Source: Hydrangea macrophylla (taxonomy: Eukaryota; Streptophyta; Magnoliopsida; Cornales; Hydrangeaceae). Taken from it: a DNA stretch of 64,000 bases. The stretch covers positions 54,228,850-54,292,849 of the forward strand of contig CM066991.1 in NCBI GenBank assembly GCA_033977485.1, read 5' to 3'. The notes under the pieces are model-generated. The model ran no database searches. It saw only the letters and a program-made list of their open reading frames with translations, and was not told the DNA's origin. A program made the translations under genes and the position numbers. This document shows positions 10,495 through 22,259 of this stretch, piece after piece. Position 1 is the first letter of the stretch. Every line of letters begins with the position of its first letter.

Positions 10495-10722
10495 GATACT
10501 AGATCCACGAATTTGTTCATAGCATATAGAGTCATAAAGGAATTAGGTCTAGAACCTCAGAACCTCAATGTAGCTTTAAATGCGGTTTCACCCTTAGGAA
10601 TCACTATAAAATTGGGAAAAATGTATAAGGAGTGTGCGCTAATTTTAGATGATAGAGAGTTACCTACAGATCTGATTGTTTTATCGATGAGAGAATTTAA
10701 AGTAATCTTAGGAATCAACTAG
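10495..10722 (+). pseudogene. Gypsy A protease remnant
   Basis: A frame with FIAYRVIKELGLEPQNL and PLGITIKLGK corresponds to the retropepsin region of chromoviruses, comparable to 26200-26467 in gypsy B. The catalytic DTG segment lies before this frame and is decayed (TSIDTRST, about 10485-10510). It ends in a stop at the position where RT should follow. Confidence 0.6.
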
Positions 10723-10899
10723 TTAACAAAGGTCAGTTCTAAATTGGATTGCGTTAGTAAGACGATTTCTTTTGCATTACCAGAAGCACAGTCATTCATT
10801 TTCCAGTGTAATTCATTGAGCAATGCATTTCTCATAACCCGTTTAGCTGCGGTAGAAAGCACCAACGTGGAGACAACTACCACTCAGATTCTAGTAGTA

Positions 10900-11714
10900 C
10901 AAGAGTTTGAGGACGTATTCCGAGAGCTCTAGTTTACCCCTAAAGTGAGAAATTGACTTCAATATTCAGCTAATGGCAGGGACGACACCAATATTGAAGA
11001 CCCTATATAGTATGGCACTGACAGAGATGCTAGAGCTGAGTAAGCAGATTTAAGAGTTAGAGAATCTTGAATTCATCCAACCTAGCACTTCATCGTGGGG
11101 AGCACTAGTGTTGTTTGTTAAGAATGATGGATCAATGAGGCTCTATATAGACTATACAGAGTTGAACAAGGTTACAATCAAGAACAAGTACCCACTACAG
11201 CAGATAGATGATCTGTTTGATCAATTGCAAGGAGCCACAGTGTTTTCAAAGATCAATCTATGATCAGGGTATCATCAGTTACTTGTTCGAGAAGAGGACG
11301 TGTCAAAGACAACTTTTCGCTCAAGGTATGGGCATTAAGAGTTCTTAGTTTTGCCTTTTGGTTTGACTAATGCCCCAGTGGTGTTCATGGATTTGATGAA
11401 TCGGATATTCGGACACTATCTAGATTAGTTTTTTTATTGCTTTATCGATGACATCTTAATCTACTCAAAGACTATGGAGTAGTACGATTAGCATTTGAAG
11501 ATTGCCTTATAGACCCTTAGAGACAACCATCTTATTGCCAAGTTTAGCAAATGTGAGTTTTGGCTCAAGGATGTCAAGTTCTTGGGACATATTGTTTCTT
11601 GAGAAGGTATCTCAGTGGATTTTGCGAAGATCAATGCAGTGTTGAATCGGAGCCAACCTAGAAATGCTTAAGAGATTAGAAGTTTTCTTAGGTTAGCTGG
11701 GTATCTGAATATCC
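10900..11714 (+). pseudogene. Gypsy A reverse transcriptase remnant
   Basis: Read across stops: [18 protein letters not shown], the [19 protein letters not shown] region, [29 protein letters not shown], and the catalytic FIDD box at 11441-11452, then KCEFWLKDVKFLGH. At least eight in-frame stops. The sequence ends within the segment after the thumb, where it joins the opposite-strand accessory ORF. Confidence 0.8.
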
Positions 11715-11718
11715 TGAC

Positions 11719-12343
11719 TCAAAAGTTATCTCCATCTGATCCAAGCAGTGGAGCCTCGTCCTCAAGTGCAATATCTAGCTCCTCATCGAGATCTCCCAGC
11801 ACAATCCCGACATCCTAATCCTCGACCATCACATCTTCTCCCACGTCCATGTCCTCTAACGCTAGCTTGACAGTGTTAAAGGCTATAGCAGCAAACCCCT
11901 CGGCTACAACAATATCCTCTTCTAGCTTAGCCTCTCCTAAAATAAAATCCGTCGGGCTATCTGTACGGCCATCACTGTGCATACTGCTATCATCTGTGCT
12001 ATACGGCAATCTATGCTATAGGACTTATAGGTGCCTCTAGTACTATGGCAACCTCTTTCGGTGCATCACCCTCTCAACATCTTCTCCCTTAACCGGGTAC
12101 TCTGGGTCCTCCTCCGGCACATACTCTAGCTCCTCCGGGTCATCCTTGGGCTCTTCCTCTCCGTTGCCATCCACATTCTCATCATGATCCTCATCTCCTA
12201 ACTCTATATCCTCAAATCCTAGTCCTCCTCATTATCCTCCATCAGATTAGGCTCTGTTGGCTCTGGCACTGCTACTGCGGGTACGGGTATTGGTGTTGGT
12301 GCTACTGCTTATGCTAGTGCAACTACAGGTAGTGGCCGATGGC
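11719..12343 (-). pseudogene. Acidic accessory ORF, C-terminal part (minus-strand copy)
   Basis: Read on the minus strand from 12343 down to a stop at 11719-11721. It matches the plus-strand accessory ORF at 23860-24597: a Pro-rich segment, EEEPKDDPEELEYVPEEDPE, then FILGEAKLEEDIVVAEGF, and the end DIALEDEAPLLGSDGDNF. The other copy ends DIILEDEAPLAGSDSDNF with the stop in the same place. Nucleotide sequences differ much more than this suggests. The N-terminal part continues at 20994-21130 beyond the inserted copia element. Several frameshifts and stops. No known domain recognised. Confidence 0.65.
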
Positions 12344-12348
12344 TGGGT
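12344..12348. repeat. Target site duplication (left) of copia element
   Basis: TGGGT here is repeated at 20994-20998, directly outside the two LTRs. It shows that the copia element inserted into the accessory ORF. Confidence 0.85.
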
Positions 12349-13839
12349 TTTTGGGTTTGTGCCCTCAAACCATTACTTTATGTATGAGACATTGACATTT
12401 TAATATATGGATATCAGCTATACATTTCATTATGTATGTTTCTTTCATGAGATGATTGTTAATCCATAAGTATCATAGTAAATAATTTATGTATGTATAA
12501 GATATATATAAATGAGATACGAATTACTATTCTCTGATACTTAGAACTTGTCACAGTAGATGATGAGACAGGATATCTCATCAGGTTTATAATGTAGCAT
12601 GATTAACTACCATTGGATGGACTGATGAATCTCAATCACTAGAGTGTAACTCTTAGTTAATATGCTAGTACTTATAGTGCATTGACGGACCTGAGCTTTC
12701 CTATTGACGCTTAATGCTATCAATAGTCGATAGGAACTCATAACTTGTATAAGGTACATGTTCTCAATCTTGAGACAATTATGAACACAGAATGTGGATA
12801 TGGCTACTTTAACTTACCAATCAGTGAGGTCTATAAAAGATCAACACCTGGGTAACTTGGGTATGTCATGTTCATAGGGTTGTAAACATATATTATCAAG
12901 ATAGAATCTACCCTCTGATTTAGAGTAATAATTCCCTTGAGAATTTTACCAAGGTGATTACTAAGAACTGCAGTCTTGTTGATAAGTAGTTATCAACATG
13001 TTTGGCAATCATGAGAAGTGAATGGGACTCAAGGAATACAAGAAGTATTCATGATTCAGGTTGAGAGTAACAGTTATCCGATTACCTGAATATAATTACG
13101 AATGCTGAAGGTAGAGGGACATTGGTACAACACACAAGTCTAGCTATCGCTTCGGATGTGTTCTTTTGAGTTAGAGTTTAGTTATAATTTTATAGTGGAG
13201 TAAACGTTAACTGATCAGTTGGTTAGTTTACTGATGAAAGAGTTTGGTCATGGGAATTAACAACTAGTCTGAGCCAATAATAAAGAGCCTAGGAGGTCCC
13301 ACTCTTAGCTCTGCTAGGATACTTGGAAAGACACATGAGAATCTTGTCATGGCAGGTTCGATTCATCGAAGGTGTCTCGATCGATTAAAGTCTTAGTGGG
13401 TTCGATCGCTCGAATTCGATTCGATCTATCGAGGCCACTTCGATCGATTGAACCTTAGGTCGGTTATGGGAATCTATAAATAGTGCAGCTGTGTCCAGAA
13501 AAAAGAGGTCATCATTTTAATACGCCAAATGCTGCAAAAACTATTTTAGAGATTCCAAACCCTCTCTGTCCTCCTTATTAGAGATTCCACTATCTCTAGT
13601 CTTTTCGGGAAGTAACCGCAGGAGTCATAAGAGTGAAGAGAACCTAGTGGAAGCTGCTGTACCATCTAGGAGAAAGAAATTCAGAATTAGGCTCAAGACC
13701 TGAGGTATGATTTCTTGTTCCCCTCTTATCTATGCGTCATTGGAATTGATGAGTAATAGATCCTGGGCTACCAATAAGTTTTTGAAACTCAATCTTTTTG
13801 CTGTGCATTTAAAATAATTTTAAACCTATTTTTCCTTCA
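12349..13839 (+). repeat. 5' LTR of copia element
   Basis: It runs from a decayed TT(TG)GGTTTG start, equivalent to TGTTGGGTTTG of the 3' LTR, to CTTCA. TATA box TATAAATAG at 13475-13483. A cluster of TTCGATCGATTGAA-type palindromes (13357-13453) sits directly upstream of the TATA box. Length 1491. Confidence 0.92.
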
Positions 13840-13841
13840 AT

Positions 13842-13855
13842 TGGTATCAGAGCCT
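13842..13855 (+). promoter_or_regulatory. Primer-binding site of copia (initiator tRNA-Met)
   Basis: TGGTATCAGAGCCT begins two bases after the LTR end and fits the plant initiator-Met tRNA 3' end. Confidence 0.9.
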
Positions 13856-15435
13856 CACTTATTTGGATCTATAGATGCATTTTGGAACACTAGTTTTGAT
13901 TTGCATGATGATTTTAGAGCTATTTTCAAAACTGCTTCATCACAGATCTGTTTCCGTAGCAGTCTCGTAGCAGAAAACAAATCTGTGATTGCATTGGATG
14001 CATGGTGAGTTCGATCGATTGAAGTATGTTCGATCGATTGAACCTTGCTGTTCTCAAGCGATCGAGCTTGAGAACAAAGGTTTTAAAAATTAATTACTTT
14101 AATTTTAAATTTTTCTGTAAAATTTTTCAAGTCATTTTGTGAAACTGAAAGTTCAATTGATTGAACTATATTCAATCGATCGAAGGTTCGATCGATCGAA
14201 TCTTTATCGATTGATCGAAGTGTGACAGAGAACAAAGATGGTGTTTTAAGTTCTAATTCAGTACGTAAAGAGTTTATGTACTGTGTGAATCAATTAGGGG
14301 TTCCAATAGTTTCATACATTTATTATATTTGCGTGGATGTGCGTACGACTAACCCTTTTGCAACAAGATTAGTCCGATATCTCCCATGGCACCAAGATCA
14401 ATTATAAAGTATTGTATTGTTTGAGATTGGTGTATGCTGTATTTAATTTTGGTTTGGTTTTAAGGCATTTATAAAGGGCGATGCGACTTCGATCCTACGA
14501 AAAGGAAAGTCGCACTGGTTTCCCTAGCCTTCTTTATTTTCTTGTTATTAATTTTTATTTCTAGATAAATTGTAAGCTTCGAAAGAAGCACAAGCGCAAT
14601 GTAATAGAATTAGAAAACCCATGAAGATGGAGGAGTAAGCCTTTGTCCATGAAGATGGAGCTGGAGGCAATAAAACCAAGAAGGAGGTTCGATAGAGATA
14701 GAGCCAGGGGAGATAGAGGCATCGTATGGATGCTTTTATTTCATTTTAATTTTTTATTTTATGTGCTTAGTTTGTGATTGGCATTTAATTATATTATTAC
14801 AACTTGCATGCACGTAAAATGAGTTTTCTAAAATAAAATTCAAAAACCGTTTTCAACACATTATTGAACATTGGATGTTTATGGGTAATGTGTGAGCAAT
14901 TTTTTCAAAAGCAAAATCCTTTACTACCAAATCTAGTGGGAAAGGTCTTATTATAACACCCACGATCTTCCATTAACGATTCATTGTAAGATGAGTAATG
15001 CATTCTGTGTCACTTCGCCAGGGGTGATCATTCCATGCGGAGGGTACACTACTCGTTGGTTACTAGAGGTGAACTTCCTATGGATAGGATCAATCAGACG
15101 ATGGAGGCACTACTTGAGGCAGTTGTGATTGGATCCTAGTTAATAGTATACACTGCTAAGCTATGGATAAGGGATCCCACACGGGGCATTATTCAGACAC
15201 TTAAAGATCAAAAAGGTTCGGGAGTCATAACTTATTTTGCAAGAGTTGCATAGAGGACAAGTCATGATTAATCAAAAGATCGAGTATTGACTACCACACA
15301 GAGGCTTTACTCTTTCGTTTTGATATTTCAACGACTTTGTTTTAAAATAAGAGTTTTAAGGATTCTTTTATTTCAAACTGTCAAAATCTAATATCCATAT
15401 TTATTTTGTCTTTTGATTTTTTTTAGTAAATCATA
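13856..15435 (+). other. Long untranslated leader of copia element
   Basis: About 1.6 kb without a supported gene. It holds two more clusters of TCGATCGA-type palindromes (about 14008-14070 and 14148-14220), outside the LTR. A 61-codon ORF at 14222 is probably chance. Confidence 0.6.
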
Positions 15436-16563
15436 ATGTCTGGATCTACTTTTAGTCCACTTGCCACCATACTCACTCAAAATAAGCTAACTAGAAATAA
15501 CTACACAGAATGGAAACAAAACCTTGACATCGTTTTAACTGCGGAGGATCACATATATGTCCTCACCACCCCATGCCCCGAAGAACCCGCGGCAAATGCT
15601 TTTATAGCTGCCAGACGCGAGTTTGATAAATGGAAGAAGTCGAATAGAATGGCTCGTTGCTACATTCTGGTCTCAATGGCTGGTGTGTTGCAACACCAAT
15701 TCCAGTCGAATAATTCTTCCAGTGACATTATCGAATCCCTAAAAAAGATGTTTAGGGAGCATGGCATGCCTTCTAGGCAGGTAACCATGCAGAAGATAAT
15801 GAGTGCTAAGATGTTGGAAGGGACTCCAGTCAAAGAACATGTTTTGAAAATGATTAGTTATTTGAACGAGCTAGAGACCCTAGGTACCAACATTGCCGCA
15901 CAGAACCAAGTTGATATGATTCTCAATCTGCTGTCATCATCATTCGCTCAATTTAAACTGAATTATAATATAAATAAAATGGATTATTCAATGAGCGAAC
16001 TAATGAGTTCTTTATTGGCAGCGGAAGGGGTGATCAAACCAGGGGGCAACATTTTGAACATTGAGAAAAGCTCTTCTTCCTCCCGATCTACACCGAAAGT
16101 CAAGAAAGGGAAGAAGAAGGCTAGCACTGGTTGTCCAAGTGTTGGACCAGTCCCTAAGATCACAAAATCTAAGGTAAAAGGTAAGGGCAAAGGGAAGGTG
16201 GGTGGCCAAGGCAAAGGAAAGTGTTTCCAATGCGGTGAGAAGGGCCACTGGAAGAGGAACTGTCTAGAATTCTTAGCTACAAGAGTTCAAGGTATGATTG
16301 AATCACATGTGATTGAAGTAAGTTTTATAACGGATACTTCAAACACTTGGTGCATTGATTATGGTGTAACAAACCATATCTGTAATTCGTTGCAGGGGTT
16401 CAGATCAACCAGGAAATGCAGTGATGGGGAGATCGTGCTAACTCTGGGTTCTAGCGTAACCGTTTTCGCAGTTGCTATAGGAGTAGTAGTTTTAGAGTTT
16501 TTGGACAATAAGACAATAATTTTATCAGATGTACTTTGCATCCCTTTAATGAGACGTAATTAA
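15436..16563 (+). CDS. Copia gag with zinc knuckle and protease start (375 codons)
   Basis: An open ORF starting at ATG 15436. It is the N-terminal part of the copia gag-pol. Residues about 10-200 are a UBN2-type gag (NKLTRNNYTEWKQNLDIVL, then KMLEGTPVKEHVLKMISYL). A Lys/Gly-rich basic linker follows, then the CCHC knuckle CFQCGEKGHWKRNC at residues 263-276. The protease segment reads CIDYGVTNHIC (residues 306-316), where the usual catalytic Asp-Ser-Gly-Ala is Asp-Tyr-Gly-Val, so protease activity is unlikely. A stop at 16561-16563 separates it from integrase. Confidence 0.85.
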   Translation: MSGSTFSPLATILTQNKLTRNNYTEWKQNLDIVLTAEDHIYVLTTPCPEEPAANAFIAARREFDKWKKSNRMARCYILVSMAGVLQHQFQSNNSSSDIIESLKKMFREHGMPSRQVTMQKIMSAKMLEGTPVKEHVLKMISYLNELETLGTNIAAQNQVDMILNLLSSSFAQFKLNYNINKMDYSMSELMSSLLAAEGVIKPGGNILNIEKSSSSSRSTPKVKKGKKKASTGCPSVGPVPKITKSKVKGKGKGKVGGQGKGKCFQCGEKGHWKRNCLEFLATRVQGMIESHVIEVSFITDTSNTWCIDYGVTNHICNSLQGFRSTRKCSDGEIVLTLGSSVTVFAVAIGVVVLEFLDNKTIILSDVLCIPLMRRN

Positions 16564-17912
16564 ATTTCAGTTTCAAATTTATCGAATAATGGTTATTCTT
16601 TTCATTTTGGAACAGAAGTTGTCATTAAAAGAAATAGTTCTTTTATATGTTCTGGTGTTAAAACTAATGGCTTGTATGTGATTACTCCCAATATTTCTTA
16701 AGACTCTTGTATAGAACTTAATAACTCAATAGTAACTGTACCATCTAAAAGAAAATAACCTTCTACTAATCCAACAAGGCTTTGGCATATGAGGCTTGGC
16801 CATATCAATCTAAATAGGATTGGCAGACTAGTCAAAGAAGGGGTCTTAGGCGATTTGGTTCTCGAACCAATGGAAGTCTGCGAGTCTTGTTTAGAGGGTA
16901 AGATGACCAAAATGCCCTTTCCCGCAAAGGGCAATAGAACCAATGCATTGTTGGAATTAGTTCATACTGATGTGTGTGGGCCAATAAATATTAGAGCAAG
17001 GGGTGGTTATGAGTATTTCATAACATTTATTGATGACCACTCTAGGTATGGATATGTTTACCTAATGCAGCACAAGTCTGAAGCCTTTGAAAAGTTTAAA
17101 GAGTTTAGGGCCAAAGTGGAGAAGTAATTAGGAACACACATCAAGGCCATTCAATCTGATCGAGGTGGCGAGTATCTCTCTAATGAGTTTATTGATGACC
17201 TCATACAAGATGGGATTCTTTCACAGTTGACTGCACCTGGTACGCCTCAGCAGAACGGTGTAGTGAAGAGAAGGAATCAGACTCTTTTAGACATGACTAG
17301 GTCAATGATGAGTTATTCAGAGTTACCATTATGCCTTTGGGGTTATGCTTTGGAAACTGCTACATAGATACTAAATCTAGTACCAAGCAAATCTATTCCC
17401 AGGACACCACTGGAGATAAGGATTGGGCGTAAGCCTTCTTTGCAATATCTCCGTATATGGGGGTGTCCGGCACATGTACTGAAAGGAAAGATAAGAGCAA
17501 GTTGGATTCTAGATCAGAAGTATGTTACTTCGTAGGGTATCCAAAGGGTACTTATGGATGGTATTTTTATGATCCAAGAGAACAGAAAGTGTTTGTTAGT
17601 ACAAATGCTATTTTCTTGGAGGATGATTATATCATGAATCATAAACCTAAGGGAAGGATAGATCTGGGAGACATAGAAGGAGAGCCCTCAGTCCAACCTG
17701 CAGTTGATAACGAAGTAAATCAAGAAAATACCACTTCTACACCCATTTCCGCACTGGTACCTCGTTGTAGTGGGAGGATTATTAGCCAGCCTAATAGATA
17801 CATGTTCTTAGGAGAAGTTTTTGAAGGTGACTCCATAGAATCTAAATTTGATCCTGCCACGTATGAAGAGGCAATGATTGTGTTAATTCAGCTCATTGGG
17901 TTAAAGCTATGA
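16564..17912 (+). pseudogene. Copia integrase
   Basis: The pre-integrase zinc site is at about 16780-16920 (LWHMRLGHINLNRIG through CESCLEGKMTKMPF; His-His-Cys-Cys). The catalytic core follows: HTDVCGPINIRARGGYEYF (first Asp), IQSDRGGEYLSNEF (second Asp), and the GTPQQNGVVKRRNQ block, where the usual final Glu before RRN is replaced by Lys/Val. A stop is at about 17125-17127, another near 17365, and a frameshift near 17460 before the C-terminal CYFVGYPKGTYGWYFYDP region (ORF 17457-17912). Inactive. Confidence 0.85.
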
Positions 17913-18600
17913 AGGCTGAATTGGAATCTATGGATTCTAATCAGGTCTGGGATCTTGTAGAACTTCCAACCAATATTAAACCCATTAGTTGAAAGTGGGT
18001 CTACAAGAGGAAAAGAGGATCTGATAGAAAGGTTGAGACCTTTAAGGCTAGGCTTGTAGCGAAAGGTTATACTCAAAGGGAGGGCATTGACTATGAGGAA
18101 ACCTTCTTGCCGGTAGCTATGCTCAAGTCCATCAGAATACTCTTATCCATTGCTGCATGCCTAGATTATGAGATCTAGCAGATAGACGTCAAGACTGCAT
18201 TCTTGAATGGCAATCTTGAGGAGGACATCTATATGCAACAACTAGAAGGGTTCATAGCTGGTGGGAAAGGTAACTTGGTATGCAAGTTGCAAAAGTCCAT
18301 TTATGGGCTCAAGAAAGCATCCAGGAGTTCGAACATACATTTTGACCAAGCGGTCAAGTCGTTTGATTTCATGCAGAATCTGGATGAACCTTGTGTATAC
18401 AAGAAGTGTGAAGGGAAAGTGGTGGCTTTTCTTGTGCTCTACGTTGATGACATTCTAATCATTGGGAATGATGTAGCGGCGTTGTCAATGGTAAGGTTTG
18501 GCTAGCTAGTACTTTTGATATGAAGGATCTAGGAGAGACGAGCTATATTTCTTAGGATAAAGCTCTTTCGGGATTGTAAGTGAATGATAATGGGATTATC
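17913..18600 (+). pseudogene. Copia reverse transcriptase
   Basis: WVKAMKAELESMDSNQVWDLV starts the domain. [20 protein letters not shown] and [19 protein letters not shown] follow, then QIDVKTAFLNGNLEEDIYM (first catalytic Asp) and the YVDD box at 18440-18451. Three in-frame stops (for example at about 17990 and 18177) and a frameshift near 18500 kill it. Confidence 0.87.
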
Positions 18601-18681
18601 TCAAGCTGGTTATATCGATAAGGTGTTAACTAGGTTTTCTATGGATAATTCAAAAAAGGTTTATTACCTTTTTGACATGGT

Positions 18682-19425
18682 TTGGCGTTCTCCAAGGACC
18701 AGTGGCTAAAGACACCAGAGGAGAGGAATCGTATGATAGGAGTTCCCTATGCTTCGGTAGTGGGAAGTCTCATATATGCGATGTTATGCACTAGACCAGA
18801 TATCTATTTTTCCATTGGCATGCTTAGTAGATATCAATCGAATCCAGGTCCAGAGCACTGGATAGCTGTTAAGCACATTCTTAAGTACTTGAGAAGGACT
18901 AAAGATTACATGCTTATGTACGGTGGTAGTGAGTTAATTCCAGTGGGATACACTGACTCAAACTGTATGTCAGATAAAGATTTGAGGAAATCGACGTCCG
19001 ATCATCTCTTTACCTTAGGAGGTGGTGCTGTTAGTTAGAGGAGTATTAAGTAGAAATGCATTACAGACTTAACTACAGAAGTTGAGTATATGACTGCTTG
19101 TGAAGCCACAAAGGAAGCTATTTGACTCAAGAAGTTCCTTATGGAGCTCGAGGTGGTACCAGCGTCGCTGTCACCTATTACGCTTTATTGTGATAATAGT
19201 GGGGCAGTGGCTTAGTCCAAGGAGCCAAGGAACAACGAAAAGGGAAAGCACGTAGAGCGGAAATATCATCTAATTTGAGATATTGTTCAACGTGGAGATG
19301 TGACTGTCAGCAAGATTGCCACCTCTGACAATCTTGCGAATCCATTTACAAAGGCCTTGCCACAGAAGGTCTTTGATCGTCATCTAGATAGTTTAGGTCT
19401 CAAATGTAGTCCTGAATGGTTATGA
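18682..19425 (+). pseudogene. Copia RNase H
   Basis: The frame 18682-19038 carries YASVVGSLIYAMLCTRPDI, the connection to RNase H, then VGYTDSNCMSDKD with the first catalytic Asp. Reading across stops gives TEVEYMTACEATKEAI (catalytic Glu), LYCDNSGAVA and the terminal NLANPFTKALPQKVFDRHL. This is the C-terminal part of the polyprotein, ending near 19424. Confidence 0.82.
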
Positions 19426-19428
19426 GTG

Positions 19429-19440
19429 CAAGTGGGAGTT
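19429..19440 (+). promoter_or_regulatory. Polypurine tract of copia
   Basis: CAAGTGGGAGTT, purine-rich, sits directly before the 3' LTR start. It would prime plus-strand DNA. Confidence 0.75.
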
Positions 19441-20993
19441 TGTTGGGTTTGTGCCCTCAAACCATAATTTATGTATGAGACATTGACATTTTAATATATG
19501 GATATCAGCTATACATTTCATTATGTATGTTTCTTTCATGAGATGATTGTTAATCCATAAGTATCATAGTAAATAATTTGTGTATGTATGAGATACATAC
19601 AAATGAGATACGAATTACTATTCTCTGATACTTAGAACTTGTCATAGTGGGTGATGAGACAGGATATCTCATCAGGTTTACACTGTAGCATGATTAACTA
19701 CCATTGGATGGAGTGATGAATCTCAATCAATAGAGTATAACTCTTAGTTAATATGCTAGTGCTTATAGTGCATTGATGGACGTGAGCTTTCCTATTGACT
19801 CTTAATGCTGTCAACAATCAATAGGAACTCATAAATTATATACGGTACATGTTCTATCAACAGTTGATAGGAACTCATAAATTATATACGGCACATGTTC
19901 TCAATCTTGAGACAATTATGAACATAGACTGTAGATATGGTTGCTTTGACCTACCAATCAGTGAGGTCTATAAAAGATCAACACCTGAGTATCTTGGGTA
20001 TGTCATGTTCATATGGTTGTGAACATATATTGTCAAGATAGAATCCACCCTCTGATTCAGAGTAAGCATTCCCTTGAGAATGTCGCCAATTTGATTACTG
20101 AGAACTGCAATCTTGTTGATAAGTAGTTATCAACATATTTGGCAATCATGAGAGGTGAATGGGACTCAAGGAATACAAGAAGTATTCATGATTCAGGTTG
20201 ACAGTAATTGTTATCCAAATACCTAAATATAATTACGAATGCTGAAGATAGAGGGACATTGGTACAACATACAAGTCTAGTTATCGCTTTGGATATATTC
20301 TTTTGCATTGGAGTTCAGTTATCGTTTTATAGTGGAGTAAACGTTAACTGATCAGTTGGTTAGTTTACTGATCAAAGAGTTTGGTCATGGGAATTAACAA
20401 CTGGTCTGAGCCAACAATAAAGAGCCTACGAGGTCCCACTCTTAGCTCCGATAGGATGCTTGGAAAGGCACATGAGGATCTTGTTAAGGCAGGTTGATCG
20501 ATCGAAGGTGTCTCGATAGATTGAAGTCTTGGCGAGTTCGATCGCTTGAATTCAGTTTGATCGATTGAAGGTTCGATCGATTGAGGCCACTTTGATCGAT
20601 TGAACATTAGGTCGGTTCTGGGAATCTAAAAATAGTGCAGTTGTGTCCAGAAAAAAGAGGTCATCATTTTAATATGCCAGATGCTGCATAAACCATTTTA
20701 AAGATCCCAAACCCTCTATATCATCCCTATTAGAGATCCCACCATCTCTAGTCTTTTCGGGAAGCATCCACAAGAGTCATAAGAGTGAAGAGAGCCTAGT
20801 GGAAGCTGATGAAACCATCCAGGAGAAATAAATTCAGAATTGGGTTCAAGACCTGAGGTATGATTTCTTGTTCCCCTCTGATGTACGCATCTATGGAATT
20901 GACGAGTAGTAGATCCTAGGCTACCAATAAGATTTTGAAACTTAATCTTTCTGCTGTGCGTTTAAAAATAATTTTAAACCTGTTTTTCCTTCA
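19441..20993 (+). repeat. 3' LTR of copia element
   Basis: TGTTGGGTTTG to CTTCA, 1553 bases. It is longer than the 5' LTR mainly because a segment of about 54 bp is duplicated in tandem at about 19813-19905. TTCGATCGATTGAA-type palindromes are at 20493-20608. Confidence 0.92.
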
Positions 20994-20998
20994 TGGGT
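20994..20998. repeat. Target site duplication (right) of copia element
   Basis: TGGGT, matching 12344-12348. Confidence 0.85.
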
Positions 20999-21130
20999 CT
21001 CCCTAGAATAACTCGTAACTCAATGTCATCCATCTTTTGCTTATTCTGAATCAAGTGAGCCATCTCATGATATATCGCCTCCCCAGTCCTATCGTAGTGA
21101 TATGCGTCCATGTGCATCTCTTGCAATACC
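20994..21130 (-). pseudogene. Acidic accessory ORF, internal part (minus-strand copy)
   Basis: Minus-strand reading QEMHMDAYHYDRTGEAIYHE then MAHLIQNKQKMDDIELRVIL aligns with RMDVYYYAMTRATIY and MARLI..STPEVEEIELQDIL at 23735-23855 on the plus strand. It is the upstream continuation of 11719-12343 before the copia insertion. Similarity is lost near 21130. Confidence 0.65.
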
Positions 21131-21460
21131 CTATATTTTTAGTAATTAATAATACAAAAGAGATTCTATATACTTCCCTGGACCAAACTTGAAATCTTAC
21201 TTTTAATCGATCAAAGTCAGTTCGGGCGATTGAGAATTTCTTTCTTCAATCGATCGAACCTCTTTCAAGCGATCGAATATGTCATAGTTCAAGCGATTAA
21301 ACCCTGTTCAATCGATTGAAACCCTACCAACCTAAATTTATGATCGATCAAACTGGCCAAATCAGTTTTGAGCGATCGAACATACTTCGATTGATCGATT
21401 GCGCCTGGATATTTTAGTTTCAGTTCATGTAAACATTGCCACCTGCACCCTTATCTCCCC

Positions 21461-21471
21461 TATATATATAC
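21461..21471 (+). promoter_or_regulatory. TATA box in LTR B
   Basis: An alternating TA run directly after CTCCCC and downstream of the palindrome cluster. The usual place for a Pol II start in an LTR. Confidence 0.5.
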
Positions 21472-22259
21472 TTATGCTCGTGTGTTGTGAGAGAGTTTGG
21501 AGAATTTGAGAGAGTACGTGTGTGTGCTTATGTTTTGATATATATATACTCACTTATACATATATATACACACACTCATATTATATATATATATACACTC
21601 TATAAAAGAAAGAGAGAGAGTTGGAAAGAGAAGAAGGAAAAGAAGAAACAGAGGAGACAGAGACAGAGATAGAGATAGAGATAGAGAAGGAGAGAGAGGA
21701 AGGCATTGGAGGCCATTGAAGCTCAAGCTTGCCAAATGCGCCCTTAACAACGTTCGGTGAGTTCTAAACACACTTGGTACATTTAATATGATGTTTTATG
21801 AGTTTTTGACGTGAATAATTGGAGCCAAACACGCCCTACCTCCTCTAGACGTTCACTGTTCAGAACCTTTGGAGAAGACGACTCTCGAGCGATTAAATTA
21901 AGTTCAATCGATCGAAGGTTCAATCGATCAAAATAACTTCGGTCGCTCGAACATTATTTTTCTCACTCGATTAAAATGGTTTTAATTGATCGAACCTTGC
22001 AAAAGATAGATTATTTCTTTTGTTATTATACATGAGGTTCGATTGTTCAATTCAGACTTCTATTATACGATTATGGATTGATCAGGGATAATGTGACAAC
22101 AAAGATAAGTATAATTATGAATAATGGATTAATGTGATGACGTTAGATACTACATGGTTCGTATCAAAGTTTGATATCCATTCATTTCAATTAGAGTAGT
22201 TAGGCCACATGGGGTTGTCATCTATCAGTAGTAGTACAGACGTTAAGTAGGTTTGATAA

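Larger units (their letters stand above)
8179..11718 (+). mobile_element. Gypsy element A (Tekay-like), 3'-truncated and degenerate
   Basis: Order LTR end, PBS, gag, zinc knuckle, protease, RT on the plus strand. The element breaks off at the end of RT and meets a minus-strand accessory ORF. No RNase H, integrase or 3' LTR. Many stops in RT. Clade is inferred from the RT/gag resemblance to chromoviruses and the initiator-Met primer site; the chromodomain region is missing. Confidence 0.75.
12349..20993 (+). mobile_element. Complete Ty1/copia retrotransposon
   Basis: An 8.6-kb element with both LTRs, an initiator-Met primer site, gag-protease, integrase, RT, RNase H and a polypurine tract, flanked by the 5-bp duplication TGGGT. 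The order protease, integrase, RT, RNase H proves copia. Stops and frameshifts in integrase and RT and a changed protease active site make it non-autonomous. The leader before gag is unusually long, about 1.6 kb. I do not assign a clade. Confidence 0.93.

Noticed and set aside
13856..15435. A host gene in the copia leader
   Set aside because: Only a 61-codon ORF, no splice-consistent exons, and the region lies between PBS and gag of an element with a target duplication.
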